A stretch of DNA of 49,662 nt from Pseudomonadota bacterium (GTDB taxonomy: Bacteria > Pseudomonadota > Alphaproteobacteria > Rhizobiales > Hyphomicrobiaceae): the NCBI GenBank assembly GCA_023410905.1, contig JAEYPL010000231.1, positions 1 through 49,662 on the forward strand. The letters are read 5' to 3'. A program made the position numbers and the translations under genes. Each line of letters starts with the position of its first letter. The stretch's first letter is position 1. The notes beneath the pieces were generated by a model. That model was given only the letters and a program-made list of their open reading frames with translations, ran no database searches and was not told the DNA's origin. Below are positions 25,170 through 33,526 of this stretch, in pieces.

Positions 25170-26059
25170 TGGTTGATATTCCGGCGGACACGCGCGTTGC
25201 AGCCCGGCGCCCATCCCGCTTCGAGGATCTGCGTGCGCTCACGCGCTCCAACATATACTTCGCCGTCGCCTCCATCGTGGTCGCGCTCTTCATTCTCTCG
25301 GCCACGTTCGCGCCGTTCGTGGTGCCGCATTCCCCGCTCGACCAGGATATGGCCGCCTTCATGACGCCACCGCTCACCGAGAACCACATCCTCGGCACCG
25401 ACAGCTTCGGCCGCGATCTTCTGGCCCGCACGATCTATGGCGCACGATACGCGTTGGCGATCGGCTTCGGCGCCGTGATCATCGGCGCGCTCGGCGGCCT
25501 CATCGTCGGCGTCGCGGCCGGACTCTCAGGCGGCGTCACGGAGTGGGCGCTCATGCGCTTCATAGATGCGCTGCTGGCGCTGCCATCGCTGATCATGGCG
25601 ATCGCGTTCATTTCCATACTCGGACAGGGCGTCGACAAGGTCATTCTGGCGGTCGGCGTCGCGCTGATCGGTCCGTTCTCGCGAACCGTGCGCGCGGACG
25701 TGCTGCAGGTGAAGGCGCAAGCCTTCGTCGAGGCCGCGGGGCTCATGGGCGTCAAGCGCCTCGCAATCATCTGGCGGCACATCCTGCCCAATGTGATCTT
25801 CCCGCTCGCTGTTCAGGCGACGATCCGCGTCAGCTATGCGGTGCTCGTGTCGTCGGGCCTGTCCTTCCTCGGCATCGGCGTTGCGCCGCCCACGCCGGAC
25901 TGGGGGCTCATGATTGCCGAGGGCCGCAGCTTCGTGAGCTTTGCCCCCTGGATTGCCGGCGTGCCCGGCACAGCGCTCGCGATCCTTCTCATCGCACTCA
26001 GCATCGTTGGTGACGGCGTGCGCGAGCATTTCGATCCCAAGCTGAGGAAGCAGGGTTGA
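25169..26059 (+). CDS. ABC transporter permease, DppC type, second system
   Basis: A 296-residue permease with the short N-terminal cytoplasmic extension, first helix (YFAVASIVVALFILSATFAP), the NHILGTDSFGRDLLARTIYG motif of the OppC N-terminal domain, then five helices with an EAA loop (FVEAAGLMGVKRLAIIWRHI) and the PDWGLMIAEG segment. The ATG at 25169 overlaps the previous stop (TGATG). The C-terminus GDGVREHFDPKLRKQG is the expected DppC ending. Together with the preceding permease it forms the membrane channel of the second importer. Confidence 0.93.
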   Translation: MVDIPADTRVAARRPSRFEDLRALTRSNIYFAVASIVVALFILSATFAPFVVPHSPLDQDMAAFMTPPLTENHILGTDSFGRDLLARTIYGARYALAIGFGAVIIGALGGLIVGVAAGLSGGVTEWALMRFIDALLALPSLIMAIAFISILGQGVDKVILAVGVALIGPFSRTVRADVLQVKAQAFVEAAGLMGVKRLAIIWRHILPNVIFPLAVQATIRVSYAVLVSSGLSFLGIGVAPPTPDWGLMIAEGRSFVSFAPWIAGVPGTALAILLIALSIVGDGVREHFDPKLRKQG

Positions 26060-26064
26060 AGCAT

Positions 26065-27084
26065 ATGAATATTGCTGCGGCTCGCACCGCCGCGCTGCCG
26101 GCGGCGCTCGGAGGCCGAAACGAGCCAGTCGCCGCGGAAGAGCCTTTGCTCAAGGTGGACGGGCTCTCGCTGACGCGGGGAGAGAGCCTTATCCTCGACG
26201 AGGTCGCCTTCACGCTTCGGCACGGCGCGACACTCGGCCTGCTCGGAGAGTCCGGTGCGGGCAAGTCCACCATCGCTCTCGCGCTGATCGGTCTCCTGCG
26301 CAAGCCGGAGGTCGGCCTGAGCGGCACGATAGCCCTCGACGGCGCGGGCGATGTCGTCGATGCGCCCGAAGAGGCCTGGCTGAAGCTGCGCGGGCGCCGC
26401 GTGGCGATGATTTTCCAGGATGCCTCGGCGGCGCTCAATCCATGCTTTACGATTGGCCGGCAGATCATGACGCCGCTGCGGCGTGTTCTCGGCCTCTCGC
26501 GCTCCGCCGCCCGCCTGCGCGCGATCGAGCTCCTGGAAAGCGTCGGGCTCAATGACGCGCCATCGCGCCTCAGCGCCTATCCGCACCAGCTGTCGGGCGG
26601 CATGCAGCAGCGCGTGATGATTGCCATTGCGCTCTCGTCGAACCCCGATCTTTTGCTCGCGGATGAGCCGACGAGTGCGCTCGACGTCACCATCCAGGCG
26701 CAGATCATCCGCCTGATCCTCGAGGAAACGCGACGCCGCAGCGCGAGCTGCATCTTCGTCCTGCACGATCTCGCTCTCGCCAGTCAGTGCTGCGACGACG
26801 TCGTCGTTCTCTACGGCGGGCAGGTCATGGAGACAGGCCCGAGCCGCGTCGTCCTCGAAGCGCCGATGCATCCCTACACCCAGGCGCTCAAGGGCTGCGT
26901 TCTCGAATTCGACACCGAGGAACTCGAACCCCTGCCGACCGGCGCGCCGTCCTTCGCTTCCAAGAAACCGGGGTGCCGATTCGCCGATCGCTGCCCGCGC
27001 GCCCTGGATAAATGTGCGTCCATCAAGCCGCCGCTCGTCGAGACGCGCGGACGCAAGCTCGCATGCTGGAATCCTCTCCCATGA
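26065..27084 (+). CDS. ABC transporter ATP-binding protein, DppD type, second system
   Basis: A 339-residue ATPase. Walker A is GESGAGKSTIA, the signature LSGGMQQRVMIAIAL, Walker B LLLADEPTSALDV, and the C-terminal oligopeptide domain has CRFADRCPRALDKC. A TTG at 26056 overlaps the previous stop (TTGA) and is an alternative start adding three residues. I prefer the ATG at 26065, which has AGGAAG and CAGG upstream. The N-terminus carries an unusual Ala-rich stretch of about 25 residues before the nucleotide-binding domain. The stop overlaps the next ATPase's ATG. Confidence 0.91.
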   Translation: MNIAAARTAALPAALGGRNEPVAAEEPLLKVDGLSLTRGESLILDEVAFTLRHGATLGLLGESGAGKSTIALALIGLLRKPEVGLSGTIALDGAGDVVDAPEEAWLKLRGRRVAMIFQDASAALNPCFTIGRQIMTPLRRVLGLSRSAARLRAIELLESVGLNDAPSRLSAYPHQLSGGMQQRVMIAIALSSNPDLLLADEPTSALDVTIQAQIIRLILEETRRRSASCIFVLHDLALASQCCDDVVVLYGGQVMETGPSRVVLEAPMHPYTQALKGCVLEFDTEELEPLPTGAPSFASKKPGCRFADRCPRALDKCASIKPPLVETRGRKLACWNPLP

Positions 27085-28058
27085 ACGCTGCGCCCATTTT
27101 CCGGCTTCTCGACGTGCAGAAGGCCTACGACGTCGACGCCAAGGGCGGCTCGCTCTTCAGCCGCGCCAAGCGAAAACTGCGCGCCCTCGACGGCGTTCGA
27201 TTGTCGCTCGCACCCGGCGAAAGCCTCGCCATTGTCGGCGAGAGCGGCTCCGGAAAGACCACGTTGCTGCGCGTGCTCCTCGGCCTCACGCAACCGACGG
27301 ACGGGCGCGCGCTCTTTCGCGAGAAGGACATCGCCAGCCTTGAAGGCGGCGACCGCGACCGGTTCTGCCGCGAAGTCGCGATGATCTACCAGGATGCGCG
27401 CGGATCGCTCAATCCGCGTATGTCCGTGCTCGATCTCATCGCCGAACCGCTCGATCACCACAAGCTTTGCGCCGCGTCGGAACGCAGCGACCGTGTCGCG
27501 GCATTGATGACGCGCGTTGGGCTCTCACCGAACATGATGTCGCGCTACGTGAGCGCACTCTCCGGCGGACAGCTTCGTCGCGTCGCCATTGCCCGCGCGC
27601 TCGCATCGGAGCCTTCCGTCCTCGTCGCGGACGAAGCCGTGTCCGGTCTCGATGTCTCTACACAGGCGCAGATACTGAAGCTCCTGCGCGATCTCCAGCG
27701 CGAGATTGGGTTGAGCCTTCTCTTCATTACGCACGACCTCGGCGTTGCGGCCTATCTGTGTGATCGGATTGCCGTCATGTATCTCGGAAGGGTCGTCGAA
27801 GCTGGCCTGACGCGTGAGGTGCTGAAGACGCCGGCCCATCCCTATACGCGCGCGCTGCTGAATGCCTCGCCACGCTTCTTCGCCCCGATATCGGATCCGC
27901 TGCCGGGCGAAGTGCCGAGCCCGATCGACCTGCCACCGGGCTGCCGCTTCGCGGGACGCTGTGTTCGGGCCCAGGATGACTGCCGCAAAAGCGAGCCGGC
28001 GCTTACGCCCTCCGGCCCAACGCGCTTGTTCGCCTGCCTCCACCCACTATCATCCTAG
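27081..28058 (+). CDS. ABC transporter ATP-binding protein, DppF type, second system
   Basis: A 325-residue ATPase with Walker A GESGSGKTTLLR, signature LSGGQLRRVAIARAL and the C-terminal CRFAGRCVRAQDDC motif. The Walker B/D-loop reads VLVADEAVSGLDVS, with Ala replacing the usual Pro of DEP; the catalytic Glu is retained, so it should be active. The N-terminal KGGSLFSRAKRKLRALDG insertion is DppF-like. The ATG at 27081 overlaps the preceding stop (ATGA). The start is unambiguous because earlier in-frame codons lie inside the upstream gene. It ends the transporter set; a 135-base gap follows before the dehydrogenase gene. Confidence 0.92.
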   Translation: MNAAPIFRLLDVQKAYDVDAKGGSLFSRAKRKLRALDGVRLSLAPGESLAIVGESGSGKTTLLRVLLGLTQPTDGRALFREKDIASLEGGDRDRFCREVAMIYQDARGSLNPRMSVLDLIAEPLDHHKLCAASERSDRVAALMTRVGLSPNMMSRYVSALSGGQLRRVAIARALASEPSVLVADEAVSGLDVSTQAQILKLLRDLQREIGLSLLFITHDLGVAAYLCDRIAVMYLGRVVEAGLTREVLKTPAHPYTRALLNASPRFFAPISDPLPGEVPSPIDLPPGCRFAGRCVRAQDDCRKSEPALTPSGPTRLFACLHPLSS

Positions 28059-28193
28059 CGCATCCGTCGTCGCTCAAGCCATTCGGCTCGTCGTATCGTC
28101 GAGCGGATAATGAAGCGCGGTGCGAATATGCTTGGCGCGCGGCCTAGTCGGTGGTCTGCTGGCGGCAGAGACATGCATCGAGGAGAGAGAGCA

Positions 28194-28988
28194 TTGAGCG
28201 GCAGGTTCGCGGAGAAGAGTGCGCTCGTCACGGGGGCGGCATCAGGCATCGGGCTTGCCATCACTCAACAGATCCTGAGGGAGGGCGGCCGCGTTGCGGG
28301 AAGCGATATCAACGGCGATCTGCTCGAGCACATCTCCAAGGACCTCGGGCCCCGCTTTGCGCCTCTCGCCGGCGATGTGACGAAGGAGGCGGATGCGGAA
28401 GCGCTGGTTGCGCTCGCCGTCGAGCGGGGCGGGCGGCTCGACATGGCGTTCAATGTCGCAGGCGGTAACCGGGCCGGCTACATCGTCGACCAGAGCGAAG
28501 CCGACTGGAGCTTCGTCGTCGATCTTTGCCTCAAAGGCGTGTTCCTCGGCCTCAAGCACCAGGGCCGGCAGATGCTGCGCCAGGGCGGCGGCGCGATCGT
28601 CAACATCGCCTCGCTCAATGCGCACGTGCCGATGTTCGCCGGCTCGGCCTATGCGACGGCGAAGGCCGGCGTCGAAATGCTGACCCGCAATGCGGCGCTG
28701 GAGTGGTCGGACCGAAACGTGCGGGTCAATGCGGTACTGCCGGGCCTCGTCGAGACGCCCCTGACGCGGCCGCACTTCCAACAGCCGGAGCGCCTCGCGG
28801 CCTTCAAGTCGCGCATCCCAATGGGGCGGCCGGCGCAGCCCGAGGAAATTGCGGGGCCGGCGCTGTTCCTGGCGAGCCCAGATGCCAGCTACGTGTCGGG
28901 CGCGAGCCTGCTGGTGGATGGCGCGTGGGCCGTCTCGGGCTATCCGGATATGCGGCCGTTCCGCGGCGGAGAGAAGTGGCAGCCGTGA
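28194..28988 (+). CDS. Short-chain dehydrogenase/reductase (SDR)
   Basis: A 264-residue classical SDR using NAD(P). The cofactor motif is VTGAASGIGLA (residues 12-22), an acidic D38 in GSDIN suggests NAD preference, and NVAGG (87-91) replaces the usual NNAG. The catalytic set is S140, Y153 and K157 (YATAK), followed by VNAVLPGLVETPL and the C-terminal ASYVSGASLLVDGAWAVSGY. I place the start at a TTG at 28194 because GAGGAGAGAG lies directly upstream and the protein then begins MSGRFAEKSALVTG, the normal SDR N-terminus; a longer version from 28110 or 28173 has no ribosome-binding site. It lies 31 bases before the amine oxidase gene and may act on the same pathway, for example reducing or oxidising a product alcohol or ketone. 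Confidence 0.88.
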   Translation: MSGRFAEKSALVTGAASGIGLAITQQILREGGRVAGSDINGDLLEHISKDLGPRFAPLAGDVTKEADAEALVALAVERGGRLDMAFNVAGGNRAGYIVDQSEADWSFVVDLCLKGVFLGLKHQGRQMLRQGGGAIVNIASLNAHVPMFAGSAYATAKAGVEMLTRNAALEWSDRNVRVNAVLPGLVETPLTRPHFQQPERLAAFKSRIPMGRPAQPEEIAGPALFLASPDASYVSGASLLVDGAWAVSGYPDMRPFRGGEKWQP

Positions 28989-29019
28989 ACCGGGCTGCGT
29001 GCGAACATCGGAGAGTGAC

Positions 29020-31008
29020 ATGACAACGCATGAAAAGCTTGATGTCCGTACGGGCACAACGGCAACCTCTTGTTGCTCTGCGCATGCCCAGACATCTGGC
29101 GGACGCCATCCCCTCGATCCTCTCGACGGCGATGAAATGGCGCGGGCGGCGCAGATTGTGGCCGCCGCGTTCGGAAAGGAAGAACTGATCCGTTTCGAGC
29201 GACTGGAGATCGAAGAGCCCGAGAAGGCGACGCTGCGCGCGTGGAAACCGGGACATGCGTGGGATCGAAAGGTTCGCTTCTCGATCTACCCGGCCGGTCG
29301 CATTGGCGTCACGGAGGGCATTCTTTCGCTTGGTGAAGGACGCGTGCTCTCCTCGCGGCACCTTCCAACGGCACGCCCGATGATCATGCTCGAGGAGTTC
29401 CTCGGGGTCGAAAGCGCTGTGAAGGCACACCCGGATTTCATCGCCGGTTGCCGTCGACGCGGGATCGAGAACATTGAAATGGTCTGCGTCGATCCATGGT
29501 CTGCGGGCTCGTTCGGCATAGCGGGCGAGGAAGGCCGCCGCATCTCCCATACCTTTGCCTGGCTTCGCACACGCACGGACGGCAACTACTACGCTCACCC
29601 CATAGAAGGTCTGAATGCGGTCGTGGACATCGATTCCATGACGGTGCTGCGCGTCGACGACCATTTTGCGGGGACCAATCCGCTACCGGTGCCGCTGACT
29701 GAAAACCAATACGACGCCCGCTTCCAAGAGCGTTTCGCGCCGGGCGGCAAACCGCTCGATGTCATTCAGGCGGAAGGGCCAAGCTTTACGGTCGACGGCC
29801 GTCACATCAGCTGGATGGGCTTCGACGTTCGCGTCGGCTTCAACAATCGTGAGGGACTGATCCTGCATCAGATCGGCTACACGGTGGATGGTGTTCGCCG
29901 CCCGATCGTGCATCGCGCCTCTCTCGCCGAGATGGTGGTTCCCTACGGCAGCCCCGAACGCGCCCATTATCGCAAGAACGTTTTCGACATCGGCGAGTAC
30001 GGTCTCGGCAAGCTCACCAATTCGCTGCGCCTCGGTTGCGATTGTCTCGGTGCCATTCACTACATGGACGCCTGGGTGAACGGGATCGACGGCACGCCCG
30101 TAAAAATCGAGAATGCGATCTGCATTCACGAGGAGGACCAGGGCCTCGGCTGGAAGCACTGGGATTGGCGGACGGATGTCGCCGAGGTGCGTCGCCTGCG
30201 CCGGCTCGTGATCTCCTCCATCTCGACCGTCGGGAACTACGAGTACGCGTCCTATTGGTATCTCTACCAGCACGGCGGCATCGAGTTCGAGATGAAGGCG
30301 ACAGGCATCATCAACACCGTCGCGTGCGAACCCGGTCGACCGAGCCGCTATGGAAACGAGGTCATGCCCGGTGTCATGGGCCAGATCCACCAGCACCTCT
30401 TCTGTGCGCGGCTCGACATGGAGGTCGATGGTTCGGACAACTCCGTTGTCGAGCACAACATTGTCGTGCCGCCCTCAGGGCCGGACAATCCCCACGGCAA
30501 CGTCTTCTACGAGGAAGAGACAACGTTGAAGACGGAAAAGGGCGCTTGCCGCCGCGTCAATCCGGAGACGATGCGCTACTGGAAGATCATCAATCCCGGC
30601 GTGCGCAACGCCGTCGGCAAGCCGACCGCCTACAAGCTCGACGCAACAAGTCCGGTGACCGCATTTACGGATCCCGCGAGTCCGTCGGGTCTCAGAGGCG
30701 GCTTCATCCAGAACCACTTGTGGGTGACGCCGCACGCCTCAGACGAGCGCTACCCCGCCGGCGAGTACGTCAATCAGTCCGAGGGAGGCTTGGGTCTGCC
30801 GCAATGGATCGAAGCCGATCGCCCGGTCGAAAATACCGACATCGTCGTGTGGCATGTCTTCGGCCTCCACCATCCGGTGCGGCCGGAGGACTTTCCAGTA
30901 CAGCCGGTGGTGACCTGTGGCTTCAAGCTGATGCCGTCGGGCTTCTTCGATCGCAATCCCATGATCGACCTGCCACCGACACGCAATGAGGCGAGCTGCT
31001 GCGTCTGA
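29020..31008 (+). CDS. Copper-containing primary amine oxidase (TPQ-dependent)
   Basis: Oxidatively deaminates primary amines to aldehydes, ammonia and H2O2. The 662-residue protein has the N2/N3 and catalytic domains of bacterial amine oxidases. The TPQ-forming tyrosine is Y407 in TVGNYEYASYWYLYQ (the N-Y-[DE]-Y motif). The catalytic base is D323 in VFDIGEYGLG, and the copper ligands are H457 and H459 (IHQHLFCARLDM) plus H618 (VFGLHHPVRPED). Alignment by eye with Arthrobacter phenylethylamine oxidase is close over the last 350 residues. There is no signal peptide, so it is likely cytoplasmic as in Arthrobacter. Two cysteines near the N-terminus (C18, C19) and two at the C-terminus (ASCCV) are unusual extras. 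It follows the SDR gene by 31 bases. The substrate could be an aromatic amine or a polyamine brought in by the upstream importer. Confidence 0.94.
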   Translation: MTTHEKLDVRTGTTATSCCSAHAQTSGGRHPLDPLDGDEMARAAQIVAAAFGKEELIRFERLEIEEPEKATLRAWKPGHAWDRKVRFSIYPAGRIGVTEGILSLGEGRVLSSRHLPTARPMIMLEEFLGVESAVKAHPDFIAGCRRRGIENIEMVCVDPWSAGSFGIAGEEGRRISHTFAWLRTRTDGNYYAHPIEGLNAVVDIDSMTVLRVDDHFAGTNPLPVPLTENQYDARFQERFAPGGKPLDVIQAEGPSFTVDGRHISWMGFDVRVGFNNREGLILHQIGYTVDGVRRPIVHRASLAEMVVPYGSPERAHYRKNVFDIGEYGLGKLTNSLRLGCDCLGAIHYMDAWVNGIDGTPVKIENAICIHEEDQGLGWKHWDWRTDVAEVRRLRRLVISSISTVGNYEYASYWYLYQHGGIEFEMKATGIINTVACEPGRPSRYGNEVMPGVMGQIHQHLFCARLDMEVDGSDNSVVEHNIVVPPSGPDNPHGNVFYEEETTLKTEKGACRRVNPETMRYWKIINPGVRNAVGKPTAYKLDATSPVTAFTDPASPSGLRGGFIQNHLWVTPHASDERYPAGEYVNQSEGGLGLPQWIEADRPVENTDIVVWHVFGLHHPVRPEDFPVQPVVTCGFKLMPSGFFDRNPMIDLPPTRNEASCCV

Positions 31009-31017
31009 TCCAGCGTC

Positions 31018-31047
31018 CGGCGCCTCCATCTGATCACGGAGGCGCCG
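31018..31047 (+). terminator. Hairpin after the amine oxidase gene
   Basis: A 10-base perfect stem centred on GGCGCCTCC/GGAGGCGCC with a 10-base loop begins 9 bases after the amine oxidase stop codon. It probably ends the long ABC-SDR-amine oxidase transcript. No T-tract follows. Confidence 0.6.
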
Positions 31048-31236
31048 CCTGCGCGATGGCTCGGCACGGCTCCTGATGCCGCCCGTGTGACAGCGACACT
31101 CTGGCACAGAATATCCGGCGCGGAATATGCATCGAAGCTGGATCGATCCTGAAGCGCAGCTTGCCTCGCCTCTTACATGTGGGAGCAGCCCCGCAGCGCT
31201 CGGATCATCCCTCAAGCGCCAGGAAAGGAGCTCCCC

Positions 31237-31917
31237 ATGCCTATCGCCTCAAGGATCAGCCTTCCTCATCTGGGTTTTCTGGCCGCATCGGCCATGGTCC
31301 TCACGACCGTGCTTCCTGCAAACCCCGGCCTTGCACGTGGATCGGGCGGAGGGCACGCCTCGATGGAGCACGCCGCACCTCAAGCCATGCCGCATTCCGG
31401 CGGCGCCATCGGCACTCCCGCCCATGGCGAGCCATCGCGGCCATCAGGCACACCGGCTGGTGGGCACGCAGCGAACGATTACGCGCATCACCGCGATCAT
31501 CACCGGACGCGAGGCTCTGAACAGACAACGCCCACCACGGACACGACGACAGACCTCACGACCTTGCCCGATACGTCGAGCAGTACAGCCACAACGACGA
31601 ATGCCACAGCTCCTTCCACCGGATCTTCGGCGCAGCAGACCTCGCCAAGCACGCCGTCCAATACCAATACGGGCCCCGAAGTAGTCGAGACCACCGGCGG
31701 AACGCTTGCGCCGGACACACATCCCGGAGGCGGTGGCGACACGTTTGCCGCGTGCATGTCATTCTGGAAGCCAGACGCGCACATGACCAAGGGCGAGTGG
31801 CGCGATACATGCGTGCGCACGCTCAATGGCCTCGATGCCGGCGGCGGCGTCACCGATAACCTCGCAAAGACGGCGGCTCCGCATCACGCGCGCACCGCCC
31901 ATCACCGCACGCGCTGA
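31237..31917 (+). CDS. Secreted low-complexity protein with conserved C-terminal motif
   Basis: A 226-residue protein I do not recognise by function. It has a Sec signal peptide (about residues 1-34: hydrophobic core FLAASAMVLTTVL, cleavage near GLARG). A Gly/His/Pro-rich segment follows (to about 95), then a Thr/Ser-rich spacer (about 96-150) that looks like a flexible or glycosylatable linker. The ordered-looking C-terminus is FAACMSFWKPDAHMTKGEWR continuing DTCVRTLNG, with two cysteines that could form a disulfide. AAGGAG precedes the ATG at 31237 at ideal spacing, which sets the start. A perfect terminator hairpin follows. It is monocistronic. The likely location is periplasmic or extracellular; its role is unknown. 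Confidence 0.75.
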   Translation: MPIASRISLPHLGFLAASAMVLTTVLPANPGLARGSGGGHASMEHAAPQAMPHSGGAIGTPAHGEPSRPSGTPAGGHAANDYAHHRDHHRTRGSEQTTPTTDTTTDLTTLPDTSSSTATTTNATAPSTGSSAQQTSPSTPSNTNTGPEVVETTGGTLAPDTHPGGGGDTFAACMSFWKPDAHMTKGEWRDTCVRTLNGLDAGGGVTDNLAKTAAPHHARTAHHRTR

Positions 31918-31926
31918 CTGCCCAAT

Positions 31927-31956
31927 CCAGCGCGCAGGCCAAGATCTGCGCGCTGG
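31927..31956. terminator. Bidirectional terminator between convergent genes
   Basis: Perfect 11-base stem CCAGCGCGCAG/CTGCGCGCTGG with an 8-base loop, 10 bases after the stop of the rightward secreted-protein gene and 13 bases from the stop of the leftward membrane-protein gene. Its symmetry and position fit termination in both directions. Confidence 0.7.
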
Positions 31957-31968
31957 CGTTTATGGCGC

Positions 31969-32274
31969 TCACCAATGTTGTACCGAGCAGTTTCGGAGAC
32001 CGGCCTCCAGGCAGGCTTCAACGCGCAGGCTCGCCCGTAAGTGCGCGATGCACCACCCGCCCAAGAGCAATAAGACGATGACAACTGCCGCCGAGGCAAT
32101 ATTCTGACGCATGCGTGCGCGGTCCTCGTTGACGAGAGCGCGTCGCGCATTCGCGTCGCCGTCCGAACTTCCTCGAGCCGGTGCTCTTCGCCTGAACGGA
32201 ATGATCCGCGTGCCTGCCGCTTTCTCGGCAGCGCACTCCTTACGATTACTCGGCTTTGCATCCGGCCGCTGCAT
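31969..32274 (-). CDS. Small single-pass membrane protein, conserved hypothetical
   Basis: A 101-residue protein from an ATG at 32272-32274 (GAGGGTGGG upstream, somewhat distant). A basic cytoplasmic N-terminal half (RIIPFRRRAPARG) precedes one transmembrane helix (NIASAAVVIVLLLLGGWCIA), and the short C-terminus HLRASLRVEACLEAGLRNC ends in a CxxxGxRNC arrangement. This pattern of basic tail, one helix and 'C-x(2,4)-GxRNC' resembles small hypothetical proteins I recall from Hyphomicrobiales; the role is unknown. The gene starts 13 bases after the stop of the RND pump remnant, so the two were once probably one operon. Confidence 0.6.
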   Translation of the reverse strand: MQRPDAKPSNRKECAAEKAAGTRIIPFRRRAPARGSSDGDANARRALVNEDRARMRQNIASAAVVIVLLLLGGWCIAHLRASLRVEACLEAGLRNCSVQHW

Positions 32275-32287
32275 GGCACGCCCACCC

Positions 32288-32455
32288 TCAGCGGACACTT
32301 GCGGCTCTCCGGACGGCCTCGTCATCCTCCATGAGGTCCGTCGCGGCAGGTTCCGATCCACCGCCGCTGAAATAGCTGCTCAGGCGATCGAGATACACAT
32401 AGATTACGGGTGTCGTGAAGAGCGTCAGCGCCTGACTCACGACAAGCCCGCCAAC
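32288..32455 (-). pseudogene. RND efflux pump C-terminal remnant
   Basis: About 55 codons of the extreme C-terminus of an AcrB/MdtB-type RND transporter remain: VGGLVVSQALTLFTTPVIYV covers the start of the last transmembrane helix, and the cytoplasmic tail YLDRLSSYFSGG follows. Similarity stops abruptly at about 32456. Immediately beyond, the minus strand no longer encodes the RRPLG-type sequence expected before VGG; it is the antisense of a LivM fragment. The other 95% of the pump is missing, so this is a truncated gene created by a rearrangement or an assembly join. Confidence 0.8.
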
Positions 32456-32483
32456 GGTCGACACCCACGTCCTCTCCGTCCAC

Positions 32484-32756
32484 ATGACCGTCGACTCCCT
32501 CGTCATGGTCCTGATCGGTGGTGTGAATGCCATAACGGGCCCGCTCATGGGCGGCACGATCTATCCGCTGCTCAAGGCGTACATCATGCCGCTTACGGAC
32601 GCCTGGCGAATGTTCCTCGGCGCCGTGATCGTTCTCACGGTGCTGCTGTTTCCCCAAGGCTTAGCCGGATTTCTGAGCAAGCTCTCGCGTCGCTTCACGT
32701 CGTCGCCCCAACCGAAGACTGCGTCACTGCGCGTGGCTAGTGAGAGAGGCCAATGA
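32484..32756 (+). pseudogene. livM: LivM-type branched-chain amino acid permease, C-terminal remnant
   Basis: The last 90 codons of a LivM-family permease, in frame from an ATG at 32484 that is internal to the ancestral gene. VDSLVMVLIGGVNAITGPLM is the conserved EAA-like loop of LivM, followed by one helix (MFLGAVIVLTVLLFPQGLAG) and a Ser/Arg tail. The upstream 250-300 residues are missing and no LivH is present. The stop overlaps the start of livG (ATGA), the normal operon arrangement, so the remnant belongs with the genes to its right. Without the rest of the permeases the transporter cannot work. Confidence 0.8.
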
Positions 32757-33526
32757 AGACACTTCTCGAAGTCCGCGATCTCTCGAAGTCGTTCGGCGGC
32801 GTCAAAGCGGTATCGAACGTCAGCTTCGAATTGGGCGCGTCCGAAATGGTGGCCATCATCGGCCCCAACGGAGCAGGGAAATCGACATGCTTTAACATGC
32901 TGGGCGGCCAGATCGTGCCTGACACAGGCAGCATTTTATTGAAGGGCTCAGCGATCGGCGGACTGCCCCCAAGAGCAATCTGGCGTCTTGGCGTGGGGCG
33001 AACGTTCCAAGTTGCTTCCACGTTCGGGTCCATGACCGTCTGCGAGAACGTCCAAATGGCGCTCGCGTCACTGCATTCGGTAACGGCGGGACCGTGGTCG
33101 CGAATGCAGGACCTCTACCGGGAAGAGGCATTGCAGCTTCTCGAGCGCGTGCAAATGCTGGAACACACAGATCGATCGTGCGCAACTTTGGCGTACGGCG
33201 ACGTAAAGCGTGTCGAAATCGCGATTGCTCTCGCGAATGCTCCGAGTCTGCTCCTGATGGACGAGCCTACTGCTGGCATGGCGCCGAAGGAGCGGTTTGG
33301 CTTGATGGAGCTCGTCACGTCAGTCGTTGCAGAGCGAAACGTAGCCGTTCTCTTCACTGAGCACGATATGGATGTCGTGTTCGGCTATGCCCATCGCATT
33401 ATCGTTCTCGACCGAGGACAGATCGTTGCGGCTGGTTCGCCAGCCGAAGTCCGCGCCTCCCCGAAAGTGCGACAGATCTATCTCGGTGACGAAGACCCCG
33501 GCTCTATGGAGCGCGTCACCGCATGA
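32753..33526 (+). CDS. livG: Branched-chain amino acid-type ABC transporter ATPase LivG
   Basis: A 257-residue ATPase of the HAAT family. Walker A is GPNGAGKSTCFN, the signature is LAYGDVKRVEIAIAL (the LivG-type LSYG variant, here LAYG with DVK instead of the usual DQR), Walker B LLLMDEPTAGMAP, and FTEHDMDVVFGYAHRI carries the switch histidine. Length and the GRTFQVASTFGSMTVCENV block fit LivG. It overlaps the truncated livM by four bases and livF by four bases. The gene looks intact, but its permease partners are missing from this locus and livF is broken. Relatives transport branched-chain amino acids, urea or aromatic acids. Confidence 0.88.
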   Translation: MKTLLEVRDLSKSFGGVKAVSNVSFELGASEMVAIIGPNGAGKSTCFNMLGGQIVPDTGSILLKGSAIGGLPPRAIWRLGVGRTFQVASTFGSMTVCENVQMALASLHSVTAGPWSRMQDLYREEALQLLERVQMLEHTDRSCATLAYGDVKRVEIAIALANAPSLLLMDEPTAGMAPKERFGLMELVTSVVAERNVAVLFTEHDMDVVFGYAHRIIVLDRGQIVAAGSPAEVRASPKVRQIYLGDEDPGSMERVTA

